A stretch of 64,000 nucleotides of DNA. Source: Gnetum montanum (Eukaryota; Streptophyta; Gnetopsida; Gnetales; Gnetaceae). Shown piece by piece: positions 34,886 through 45,990 of the stretch; the first letter of the stretch is position 1, and the number at the start of each line of letters is the position of its first letter. The stretch is taken from contig MNCI01029550.1 of assembly GCA_015680685.1 (NCBI GenBank), forward strand, positions 956,171 to 1,020,170, written 5' to 3'. The position numbers were made by a program, and so were the translations under genes. The notes under the pieces were generated by a model. That model was not told the origin of the DNA. It worked only from the letters and a program-made list of their open reading frames with translations, and did not search any database.

Positions 34886-37619
34886 TCATGTAGTTCTTGT
34901 AGGCAATGGCTCCTCCATTGGTTGCTTCCCTTTGTCACCAAGCCTCTAAAACTTGTAATGGTTGAGGAATGTCTACAACTTCTCTTCTTCCATCCTTGGA
35001 TCCTATATTGTCCAAGCTATTGAACCAATGTGTGTTGGTGCTGATATGTTCCAAGGGCATGGTAGCTGTGAAACCATTTTGTTGTACTTTGCGTACTAGC
35101 CTGCAAACTACTATCACTCCTCTTCAAATGCCCTAGCCTTTTCTTTGAACTCATGAGAGTAAGTCTCCTGGCTAGGTCTGAAGTAACATCTTTTTGTCCA
35201 TGGTAGCGTTCTTTAACCATCTAAAATTCTAAGTTTGTGACATAAAGTTTCTACAAAGTGGCTTTTCTGTATATAAATTTTTTCTTGTATAATGCATAGG
35301 TGGTTGCTACTTGTTTCTCTAGCTCGCTTTTAGGCTAACCTATAGTTAACATGGAAAAGTTGGCATATCTAAGGTTAGCCAATGCCATTTATTCTTTTAA
35401 ATCCTTTGATCTGTAGGTCTTTGTTCTTCACTTCTACCTAGTGGACCAGTGCATAACTATCTAGAATTGGCAACCAATCATGATTCTATGCTAATATGGA
35501 CCTAATTTGGGCTTTCTTCATCTGGATTTCTTTTTCATTTATGTGCTTGTACATGCCTACGTGGTCCCAAAATTGTTTTTTCAACTTCTTGTGTTTGTTG
35601 ACCTCATTCTACCATGTGCTTATTTCAATTGCAAACTTTTATTAAATGCCACAAACCTCCTCCATTAAGAGGGTTCTATCTCTCCTGGCCAGTCTGCTGA
35701 TATCCTAGTTGATCCTCATCAATTGTTCTCTCAACTGATGGACACTTTCTTCCAAAACATTCTTTTATTTTTCAATGGTGATTAACCTTGAGTTCTCTGT
35801 AGTGATCTATTTATTCTCCTCCTAAGTGGTGGTCAGTGCCTTCTTGTGGGTGTGGGATTGTGCATCAACATTAAAAGCATTTCAAAATACCTTCTTCTTT
35901 TCTTGCTTAGTATCTTTTTTTTCCTCAATCAACTTGTTTAGATGCTATGCTTTGAATAGCTCCAGTTGGCCAAGAGCAATAAATTGGGCAAGGTCCCATA
36001 TTTAAGCTCTCATGGAAACCAACTCTTGTTGCAAATGTTGCACTTACACTTCTGTGTGTTCTACCCTAACCTTAGCCATGACTAGCTATTTTCTTGGTGG
36101 AGATGAGATCTGATTGTGCTGTAGTGACATCATTGGGGATGTAAAATAAGATGGTCATTAGTTGTCCCATCTATATCAATTAATCTAATATGTCCTCATG
36201 ATCCGTAGGAGTCATTGAAGTCCTAGCAAGTATTTGCACATCTCTAGTTCTTATCAAATTAACTAGAGGCATAACAGGCACATTGAAAGACTCTTTAATG
36301 TGATTTGTTATGACCTTTATTGCCCCCACCACATCTCGATGTTGCATGACCACTATTGTGGAATCTTCACCTATTTCAAGAATCACTTGGAAGAATGTGG
36401 CATTACTAGAGATTTGACATGACCATTGGGATTCTCCTCTTGATTACAGTGAAATCTAGCCCCTTGTTGGATCTACTGAAACATTGGACTATATGGCATC
36501 ATTAATGACTTTGAAGAGGCTTGGTTCCTCTATGCTTCCCTAGCTAAGTGTTTCAGCAATTTTTTGTAAATGGCTCATTGCTAGCCTATAGTCTTGTGGT
36601 GGCAGATGTGGAACTTGTGGCTCGTGATGTTGTTCAAGCTCTTATTCTACTTCTTTCTCATGTTCTACTTCCTTTTTTGATTATTGCTCCTTATCAAGGT
36701 CTTTCCTTAGAGTTGCTGGTTTAAGCAATTTAGTGAAGGAAGCATTCTAAGCCTTCATGGGAATGTCATTTATATACCCCAAGATTCTAGCACATTTACA
36801 CAACTTTTGAATGAGACAAGGAAATGGAAGTGTTGGCTTCCCTACCTTCTTCTTTTCAAACTGCCTTTGAATTTCTATATAGTATAACTGGGGAAGGTTG
36901 ACCATGTATTTACCCATTATTATGGCACTTCCCCTGGCCACATACATGGAGATCCTCTTGAGCACTTTTGTCAAGAAGATGTGATATGTCCCTATCTTGA
37001 AATAGGTCATCTCCTCCAAAGTCAATTCATGATATGTTTTTTCATCCTTATCATATGCCTACTTTAGCCATATTTTTCTAGTGTCGAGGTTAGATCTCGT
37101 GGATAGATGGGCTAGCTTAGCCCCCTCATTTGGTAGATTAAGATCTTTGGCAATTTCTTTGACCAAGAATGAAACATTAACTACACAAATGTTGACAGTG
37201 GTGCCTTCCTCTTTGTTGTGATAGAATTGATATGTTTCTCCAAGATATCACTTATCATTGTCTAAAAGAATTAGCCACAAGGGTGACACCTCAAGTTACA
37301 TCCAAACTAATTTAGAATTGAATGCCATGAATGGGCCAAAGTTCATCTCCACGATGACTGTGGTCAACATGGATTTTTATTAAATGGCTTCAAGGAATTT
37401 TGTAGACAACATGAGGTGTTGTCCCTACATAGGAACTTGGGGTTCTACATCCTTTCCTTGGGCTGACTACCTAGTAACAGAAGCCTCTTGATGGATGTTG
37501 AAGAATTAGGCTTCCTGCTCCTTGTGCTTTGCATGCTTGTCTTGCTAGTCCCTACCATACCTTGGGTGTTTGGTTGCTCCTTGCAAAGGTCCTCCTTGTG
37601 CTCCTCTTTTTGGGAACAT
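34886..37619 (-). pseudogene. ORF2 of element D
   Basis: ATG at 37619 (MFPKRGAQGG) after an AG acceptor; TGA at 34886 after EEPLPTRTT, matching B. Conserved blocks: GETYQFYHNKEEGT (about 37220), YFKIGTYHIFLTKVLKRIS (about 36990), TLPFPCLIQKLCK (about 36830), then ARTSMTPTDHED (about 36210; ARTSMTPVEYED in B) and a long polar C-terminal region likely to be coiled coil. The length of 2734 bp implies a net frameshift. It is the best copy of the central globular part, open over 92 codons at 36747-37025. Function unknown. Confidence 0.72.
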
Positions 37620-37683
37620 CTACAATCAAGCAAAGATTGGGTGTTACTAAAGTTGTGTTTTTTTATCATCAATAAGTTCATAC
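37620..37683 (-). other. Putative 64-nt leader intron before ORF2 in D
   Basis: Minus-strand TAAG|GTATGAAC begins the interval and a pyrimidine-rich TTTGCTTGATTGTAG ends it right before ATG. It is equivalent to 15126-15180 in B. Confidence 0.45.
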
Positions 37684-38150
37684 CTTACTCATTACCTTAG
37701 TTTGCTTATGCTCTTTAGTTCATATGATTGCAAAGTTAGAAAAATTATCAAAAAAAAATGCCCAAAAAGTGTTTATCTTCTTGTATAACCTTACACAGTT
37801 GGTTCTTTTTTCCTTATGTGTGGCTTATAATGATGGTTATGGTCCCTTGGATGGATAAATTAAGGATTCTAGCATTAATGCAATTGATTGTTCATTATAA
37901 AACTTAAGATTTCTAACAATATTACCCTTATAATATCCTCTAGGAGATAGCAAAATTTGGAAAACTGGCACAAGTTTCTCATGCAAGTACCCCTCCATGA
38001 CTAACTTGAACAACATGGAAATTGAAGTCGTAGAGAGCCAAATAATGCAAGTAGAAGGTGGTTGTGTAGAGCTCTTGGTCATGAGAGAAAATTTGAAGAA
38101 CTCCCCTAGCTGCAAATGATGAAAATGGAGTTTGGATACCATATGGGTCA

Positions 38151-38245
38151 TATATATAGGTTTTGTAAGTCCCAATATTGGGTATCTGATGTTGAGGCCG
38201 ACCTGATATTGAGTAGTCTATATTGGGGTCCCAGACTATGCATTA
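38151..38245 (-). promoter_or_regulatory. Internal promoter-like region upstream of ORF2 in D
   Basis: TATA-like CCTATATATATG (plus-strand 38150-38160) is preceded in sense by CCAATATTGG, TCAATATCAGG and CAATATAGAC repeats (38171-38230). The right D LTR has GATACCTGATATCAAGG upstream of its TATA box; the internal copy reads GATACCCAATATTGGG. It lies 470 nt before the putative intron donor. Confidence 0.45.
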
Positions 38246-39567
38246 AAAGGTGTAATTGAGCATGGAAAACAAAAATATATGATTGGTTGGGAGGTTTAAG
38301 GTTAGGTCCATAGTTTTGTGATAAGTAAGAAATCAAATGAAGGCACTTGAAAGTGATAGAAGATGGGGTTATCAACATTTAAAGCTTTGGAATATATAAG
38401 AAAAAGGGCATTAAATCGATGTTGTGGAATGAATCAATTACATGATAAGGGAAAATACAAATTTTAACAATTAAGTGCTTGGAAGGTGAAGAATGATGTG
38501 GTTTTGTTAAAAAAGCACAAGTCACAGAATTTACAAAACTGGGTTCTTCCCAAAGTAGGCTCTAGCCTATGATGCCCTTGTGTAACCACACCTAAAAATG
38601 TTTGTAGGAATTAAAGGGGTTGAATGTAATGCATACCATAAAAATCTATGTTAAAACCATCAATTTGAGATAAAAACTCTATGTTACATAAAACCACAAG
38701 TTAGGATCATACGAACAACAAGATGAGATGGACTGTAGAAAGGATTACAAAAATTGGGACATAAGGTGTCTTACCATAGGCACAATGAATCCTTATGTAG
38801 TATTAATGGTTAAATAACCATTAGCCATTTGTTCCAAGATTCAAACCAAGTTCAAACCACATTTCAATGACATTGCATCATTTCATCACTTCAACTAACA
38901 ACTATAAGACTATCATAGTTACAAGGAGTAACATCACTTGGTGTTTTGTCCAAGGAAGGAGCTTATTTATGGCACATATGTTTTGTTGTTTTTTTTTCTG
39001 GCTCTGAGAAGCTACCAACCTTTAGGCATGGGTACATGTCTTTCTAGTGGCATCCTCAAGAATTTTTTCAATGCCATTTTATGTAACTCTTACTTCCATT
39101 TCTTGTTAGATCTATAAGGATATAATTACAACTGAAGTAACATGATAGAACATACAAAAGTAGCCAAAGAGAATCCACAAATCCCCTTGACGTCACACCC
39201 TTCACATTCCCTCATGATTCTTCACTTTTTTACTCAAGTACAATGATTACGATTTTATTTTTAGTCTCATGGTGAAAAAGAATGTCATTATGACTAGAGT
39301 AAGAACCTCTTATTAATGGAATGAGTGGATGGATGATGTGGTCTCACTATCTGAATAATCAGTCCCTCATGACTCAACAACATAGAGAAAATCTCACGTT
39401 AATGGGTTACATGATCATTTTATTCACAAGAAAGATTACATAACAAAGAAAATGTAAACAAGAAATAGAAAAAGTTGGAAGAAATAGGAAAAATTGTATC
39501 AAGAAATAAGAAAATGATAAAAAAATTGTAAAACAAAAAGATGAAAAAAAATTATGAATCTTGAAGA
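38246..39567 (-). other. Non-coding spacer of element D
   Basis: No supported ORF. It shares the 'cccaaagtaggctctagcct' block (38548) with B, A and C. It stands where pol would be in an autonomous element. Confidence 0.5.
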
Positions 39568-42059
39568 TTAGAACGGGGGGTTTCCACGACAACTAAACAT
39601 TTGTCCATGACAAGGATTAAGAAACAGATGGATATGATCCATGCATGTATAAAACATTGGTAACCATTCATTCCCAAGCCACTGGGATTCTTTTGGTGTT
39701 GCAGTGGCTAGGTAGAAAAATTGTTGGTCACATACTTGATTGTTAAATGTATGATGGGTTAGGGTATGAGGTGTGTTAACATTATAGGTGTCTAGCTCAC
39801 GATTGCACCCTTGATCATGATATAGTATGAATGGATTTGTTGGTCTCCCCACACTATTAGATTCATTGCTTCAGTTTGTGATTGGAGTAACAATGGATGA
39901 TGGCCCTTGTGTAAGATCAGAGGTCAATGGTGGTGAAAAGGGAGGCATTGCACCAGATTTGACATTATGCTAGCTCGAATGATGTGGATGGTCCATGGGT
40001 TTTTTTCTTTTGCCTATGGCCTTTCCTAAAGAATGTGTGTTTCGATGTTTGTGGTGGGAACCTACTGGCATCTACATTTCTATGCATATTCATAGCACAA
40101 GTGATATTTATTAGTTGATAGTATGATGTCAAACCTTCTTGTTCACCAAAAATGGCATATGAGAAGGTGAAGTATGAAAATATCAAGGGTATGATGGATG
40201 GTAAGAGGTGTGAGGTGGTGATCCTTTAGGGAATGTCATGCGTTGATGGTACTCAGGAGAGTGATAGTGGCAATTTGAAGTAGAGGATATAGAACTGGTT
40301 GGAGAAACAAGATGTTGAACATAATATCCATACTACATCAGCTGATAGGAAGGGTAGGGTTAGTTTGGTGGTGGCCTCCCAAATGATTGTGGGTGTTGTC
40401 ACTATAGTTGATGATAGTGTTGAGGTTGGTAATAAGTCTTCCTAGGATAGTATGATTGGTTGTGGGGTTGTCTATAATTACTGTGTGGAAGAGGAAATAT
40501 CTTAGGCATGTGTTTTTGTACAAACTTTGGGTTTAATGTGCCTACCCAATACTCATGTAGATGTAACAAGACTAGGCAATGGTCCTTCAGATGGTCATAT
40601 CCATTATCTTCATTTATGGTTGAGTCCATAGCCTCAAATTCTTCAGTAATTTTCCCTATTTGTTGATAAGTGTTCCTAGCTATTTCTTGGTTTTATATTC
40701 TTTGTTTATTATGATCACCTGGTTTTTTTTGCATGATCTTCTCCTCGACCATCTCTATGAGAGTTTAATGTTTTCATATATCCATTTTGACATCCTATTA
40801 AACTTTGCTTCAAGTTCATCAATATACTTTTGTATTGGCAAGATTCATTGTGGGACGACCTTATCAAGAGTATCTTCTTCCTTCTTAGCATAGATATGGA
40901 CCTACTTCTACTGAAGAGTTGGATCCTAGTGATATTTCTCAACATTCTCCCATTTGCATATCTTTCCTTCTTCTTTTGCAACACGCTTGATTAGCTCTTG
41001 AATCTAATGGGTTCGTAGCTCGTATAATTAACCTAAAGCATACATCCAAAGAGTCTCCATTTTTTCATTACAAAGGCCATCTATGAGGTGGAAAATTTGC
41101 CTTTCCTCAAAGAAACCATGGGCTATGCATCTATTCAATAGGGAATAATATCTATCTAAGGCCATGTCCAAGGGTTCATGTTGTTCTTGTCTCCATCCTT
41201 GGATCTATATCCTCAGGTTGGACACCCTTACATAGGTTTTTTATTTCTCATTGAAGAGTTCCAGCATTGTGGACCACCATCAGATTAAATTTAGTTTCAA
41301 TAATCTATAACACACTTCGGCTCAATCGACCAATGTCCTAGGAAAAAGCTTGAGCTTTTGCCACCCACTTTCAATGTTGTAGAAAGCACATGCATCATGG
41401 AAGGCTTGTAAGTGATGTTGTGGGTCCAAATCATAGCCTCCAACAAATTTAGAAATATTATTTATATCAAGCCTAGGTAGGTAACTCTCTTTGTGATGCT
41501 TGCAAGATATCATAACTATCTCTATGATCTACATTAGGCTCTTAGTGGCCAACAAGGGTTCATCATCATTGGTCATGTTGTGAGGAAAATTTCTATTTAG
41601 TTAATGGTGATGATTTTGCGTATGTTCATGTTGGTGACCTTGAGTATTCTGGTGGGTTCAATTTTTGTTTCTATTCCAATCCTTTAGTGGAGCTTTATTT
41701 CCATACCTATGTTCATCTTCATTAGAACTAGATGTTGAAGGGGAAGATGAAGATGAAGAACTAGAAGGATTGCCATGGTTTCTATGATGTTCCCCAAGGT
41801 CCCTTGATTTATTGTTTCTCAGTTTCGAGGAGGTCTTAAGCCTTGAGGCCTTCCCTGGTTTAGGACTTACTTCATCCTCCCTAAGTTTGTCTACCTTAGG
41901 TTAATGTAGTCTTCAAGTGTTGTCAGGGTGATCATGGACATATGAAACCCATGCATGAAGTCGTTCACTCCAATTTTCTTCACCATATATCTCATTAGTT
42001 TTCCAATGAATGTTTTCATTATACAATGCATTATTGCTTCCTTGTGAAAGAGAAATTGT
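39568..42059 (-). pseudogene. gag remnant of element D
   Basis: N-terminal similarity to B begins near 42059, but the ATG used in B is not conserved. The gag core (about 41510-41040) has KFVGGYDLDPQHHLQAF, KLKLFPRTL, QIQGWRQEQHEPLDMA and FHLIDGL. After a Lys-rich linker comes a Pro/Tyr/His-rich tail ending NPCHGQMFSCRGNPPF at 39568. Stops and frame changes throughout. Closest to the gag of B, and no protease active site follows. Confidence 0.8.
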
Positions 42060-42162
42060 TTTTGGTTGATGATGTGTGTGATTTAATATTTTCTGAAATA
42101 TATATCGTCAATGCATTTACAACATTTGTGTATAATATAACTAATTTAGATAACTACCACCA

Positions 42163-42181
42163 TCCTCGACAATAGTGCCAA
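42163..42181 (-). promoter_or_regulatory. Primer binding site of element D
   Basis: Minus-strand TTGGCACTATTGTCGAGG begins at the LTR end and is a decayed version of the Athila-type tRNA-Asp site seen in B and C. Confidence 0.65.
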
Positions 42182-43052
42182 TGATGAGCAATGAGGTATC
42201 CCTATGCCCAACCATACAAATCACAAGCATTCACACATGATCCAATTGAATTTTGTGGATGGTACTAGTTGTACATCTAAATCGTTATGCTCTGATCGCA
42301 GTTCGCTATCTTTCCACTTGGACTAGCGGTAGCTTTGACATGTATGGTTTAGTCCAAAGTGAGGCATATGATGATGTCATCTAACCCTATGCTGCTCCTA
42401 GTAATGATAAAGACATTAATTAATTAAGCTAATGAATAATGGAAAATAAGATCTAAACTAGCCTACGTGCAATGAGTATCCATCCCCAATTGTCCATACA
42501 CGCCTTGGACTTCATATAACTACTATTGGGATTGCCAAGCATATGTCACTGGGCTTGCCAAACAATATAGTATTGGGTTACCAAGTAATTACACTTAAGC
42601 GCTTATGATTAATTCATACTCATTCTGCTTAATGATAGGAATAGTAAATAGCAATAAATAGAAACATTAACTAAAGAAAATAGTAAATAATTAAACAATT
42701 AAATCAATAATAAATCTAAGTAGATGCTACAATGATGGAGGTAATCTCAATCTTTATTTCCAATCGTGTAACATGTACAAGTATGTCACACTCGAATAAG
42801 GATGTTGTACAATCACAAACATCACATTGCGGGCATGCACTGGGAATAATAGAACTTGAAATCAAAAATCTAAGAAAAGCTATCAAAAACTGTCTTCCAA
42901 CCATGAACCTAAGTGTTATATTTATAGGCTGGCATGAAGGAGACAGTATCGAATATCCAACATTGCATCTTGGGACACGATATCATGTATATGATATTGA
43001 AGCCTTGATATCAGGTATCTAATATCAAGGTTGACACAATCATGATTTATCA
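42182..43052 (-). repeat. 5' LTR (right) of element D (871 bp)
   Basis: TGATGAG to TTTATCA, then TSD CAAAT. Upstream of the TATA box lie several ATATC palindromes (42950-43030), including GATATCATGTATATGATAT and TGATATCAGGTATC. Confidence 0.9.
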
Positions 43053-43373
43053 CAAATATAGAATAAATTGTAAAATATTAAAGAAAACAGTGTAAATAAA
43101 AATTGAAAAATTGAGGAGCCACATTGATGAATCAACATGAATGGCCATCTCTCCCACAACTAAGTTGGAAGGAGGAGATTTGAAAAATCGAGCACACTTG
43201 TTCATCTGTTGAGGTGTTGCAATCACAGGCTCTCTTAGGCTCATGGAAAGGTTTGATTTATTTCTTGTTGACTAGTAGTTTCTTGTTTTGGCTTTTAGGT
43301 TTGTATATTAACATGGCCCCAGAAGAAAAGGTTTTGTAGATAATATAAGACCCCTCCCACAATGTTTGGAGCT
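43053..43373 (-). repeat. TSD of D (43053-43057) and tandem duplication copy 1, second part, with integrase tail
   Basis: After CAAAT, element E resumes and aligns with 45306-45644. The minus strand 43373-43230 encodes the decayed tail of the integrase region, and a purine motif (TAGTTGTGGGAGA) is near 43149. The copy ends at GGAGCT, fused directly to CTAGGGTTG, the start of copy 2. Confidence 0.7.
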
Positions 43374-45644
43374 AGGGTTGTTCTAGTTATTGGCGCCTTC
43401 TAGCTCTAGGCCTCTTATTTCTTGGGTGGGATGGTCCCACCTCTTGTCCATGCTTTCCTTTTGATGCCATCTATGATCACAACATAACCAAGGATTAGCA
43501 TGCGATGTGTAACTTATAACTTTTAGGTACCTTATCTCTTTGGATAGTTACACTTGGCTAAGTTGTGGTCATGGTGGATTGATTATTTTAATGTTATTTT
43601 AATATTATTTGAATAATATGGCTACCAGAGCTTGTTAGGAAGGTCTAACGTTCATAAATTAGTGATTTTAATGTTATTTCATTAGTTAAACCTTTTGGGA
43701 GTTAGAAAATTTCCAGAAAAAAAAAAATTCTTAGAAACCTAAGGTTTCAGGCCCCCACAACATAGAGCTCACCTTTGGTAGTTGTAGGACTGAAAAATAG
43801 GGAAAATCAAATAAGTGGTTAGCAAGATATGGGCTTTGGAAGGCTCTAGGCTCTAAAAAATTACAAAAATTCCACTTGCATTTGAAGCAAATGGCAAAAA
43901 AATCCAAAGTGTTGGGCACTATTTATAGGATTTTTTTCTTGCATCAATGGGATCTTGTCAACACAGCCAACTCCTTCAATGAGACGAAAATAGAAAATTT
44001 CTATCTTTGAAAAAATAGAAAAAAATTAATGAGTTTTGACATGGAATTAGAGTCTAAAGGAAGCCAATGAAGCCAAAAACACGATGAAATGCACGAAGAG
44101 GGCTAGATAGTTAGCAAAAAGAAGACTGTTGATGAAGAATGTTTTAAGGAAACTTTAAAAGGAGCGCACTACTGAATGTAACCAATGTGGAATGCAGATG
44201 ATTTTAAAAATGAAAATGTTTAAGGATATGAAACTTAACCAACCCAACCAAGGGAAATGGAAGTGGGTTCTCCCTATAGTAGGCTCATACACTTAATGCC
44301 CTTGCATATCCCCAAACCAAGGAGTCTGTGGGCCCCATGATTGACTAATGGTTATGGTAAGTTAAGGATCAAATCTTGAAAGAAACTACCTAAGAATTTT
44401 GACACATCAAACTAAGACATTGAACAAAACATGAAAAATGGCAGTGAGGTGAGTTATGGAAAGCATAGGTGGATGAGGTAAAGAGTGGAATGGAGTTCGA
44501 TATCATGGTCACATGAAGTCCCTTGTGGATTTTTTTGTTAAGATGACCCGATAATATCCATCCTTAGTCCAAATTAAAACCAACCACCTTCAACACTCTA
44601 CAATCAGCCCACCCTCTTAAAGTACAAAAATATCCCCATAGATCAATCATTATTCATATAGAGAAAAAAAGAGAAGCGAGAAGTGAAATGGACCTTAGTT
44701 AAAGTGGACCTTTAGGCATGGGTAACATATCTTTCTAATTCCATAACCGGTGCCAGTTATTTTTTCAAAGGGGTGTGCTTTGAATTCTCATAATTGTTTT
44801 TTTTTTTTTTTGTATTTTATATTTTTATATTTTTGGATAGGAACAACACCATGTAAAGACTTTTAGCTTCTTGTTATTGGTCGACAATGGAATGGTGAGA
44901 AATCCATGGCAACACACATGCATCAAGAGGGTAGAAAAGTACAAAGAGCATGAAATCCCCTTGAAGTCACACCCTTGTCTATCTATATAATCCTTCCTAG
45001 GTTTGAAAACTACTAAGGTCATAAATTTTTTAAGAGTTTCATTAAGGAAGGGACCACATATTTCCAAAACAAGGAACACCATAAAGTTTGTGGATGGATG
45101 GATGACATGGATGTGCTACCTCTTATCATGAAAAAGAAATGATGTCTTAGTCATCAATACCGAAATTCAAAGATAGAATTTAGACATTAGCAATCATAGA
45201 ACATTATAGTACAACTACCCTTAGTCTTGGCAACAATAAAGAAAAACAAAACAAATTAAATCAAAACATCAGAAAAGCATAAAAGAAATCCAAACCAAAT
45301 AAAGTAAAATATAGAAGAAATTGTAAAATATTCAAGAAAGGAAAAAATGTAGTAAAAACAATGTAAATAAAAATTGAAAAAGTAAGGAGCCATATTGATG
45401 GATCAACATGAATGGCCATCTCCCCCACAACTAAGTTGGAAGAAGGAGATTCAAAAAATTGAGCACGCCTGTCCATCCGTTGAGGTGTTGTGGTCATACG
45501 CTCTCTTAAGCTCATGAAAAGGTTTGTTTTGTTGTTTGTTGATCAGTAGTTTTTTGTTTGGGCTTTCAGGTTTGTATATTAACATGGCCCTAGAAGAAAA
45601 GGCTTTGTAGATAACATAAGATCCCTCCCACAATGTTTGGAGCT
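43374..45644 (-). repeat. Tandem duplication copy 2 (2271 bp, uninterrupted)
   Basis: A direct repeat of 31928-33889 plus 43058-43373. It includes the first about 30 codons of ORF2 (ATG at 43470), the putative intron (43471-43530), the promoter-like region (TATA at 43920-43927 with TTGACAAGATCCCATTGATG on the minus strand) and the spacer. It lacks element D, so the duplication came first. Confidence 0.75.
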
Positions 45645-45970
45645 TGGTTTCTTGTCATATGTGTGTGAGGTTCTAGTAGATAACCCTATCTCCTAGTTAA
45701 ATTTTACTTTCCTTATTCTAAGGTTATGGTGTTGCTTGTTGAATTCCTTGTGCAACTCATTAGATAATAGGGCTAGTTCTTCTCTAGCAAGTTAAAGTTC
45801 ATTAATTTTTTTATTTTTTTATACTTTTGTGCTAGACTTAGGTCAAGGTCAAAGTTACAAGCGGTTGATAGTGTTGGCAATTTCCTATACACAAGCTTAT
45901 ACGTAGAGTAGTCAATATAAAGTTTCCATGTTAAGCGATAGCCCAATGGGTATTGTTAAGTTTTGTGCTC
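45450..45970 (-). pseudogene. Integrase C-terminal remnant of element E
   Basis: Minus-strand reading from about 45960 gives YKLVYRKLPTLS and NFDLDLS, like the LVYGKxxHLP and NFDLD motifs after the catalytic core in Athila-type integrases. It then gives LHKEFNKQHHNLRIRKVKF and LWEGSYVIYKAFSSRAM (45630-45570), the usual KLxxxWEGPFVV segment near the integrase end. Stops and a frame change interrupt it. It identifies E as an element that once carried pol, with ORF2 downstream of it. Confidence 0.6.
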
Positions 45971-45990
45971 CAATCCCTCCTTTATTGAAA

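Larger units (their letters stand above)
33890..43052 (-). mobile_element. Element D: complete Athila-like LTR element with gag and ORF2, no pol
   Basis: LTRs at 33890-34696 and 42182-43052, TSD CAAAT, a primer site, and the same order as B: gag (42059 to 39568), spacer, internal promoter-like region (38151-38245), putative leader intron (37620-37683), ORF2 (37619 to 34886), purine-rich boundary and 3' LTR. No protease, reverse transcriptase or integrase seen. Total 9163 bp. The LTRs differ by many transitions and by loss of about 65 bp of palindrome repeats in the left one. Confidence 0.9.
29098..45990 (-). mobile_element. Element E: degraded Athila-like element with integrase end and ORF2, split by D
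   Basis: Sense order on the minus strand: integrase C-terminal part (about 45960-45450), spacer, first promoter-like region (43920), ORF2 start fragment (43470-43374), duplicated integrase tail (43373-43230), spacer interrupted by element D, second promoter-like region (32471), ORF2 (32026-29479), purine tract (29230) and a 130-bp LTR remnant. It differs from A-D in its LTR palindrome but shares ORF2 and the TACCCCCAC boundary. Most of pol, gag and the 5' LTR are missing on the right, where low-copy sequence begins near 45990; that edge is approximate. Confidence 0.65.

Noticed and set aside
45261-45515. 84-codon minus-strand ORF with hydrophobic end
   Set aside because: It is spacer of element E after the integrase remnant. 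The hydrophobic run is T-rich low complexity, and the duplicate at 43050-43244 is not better conserved.
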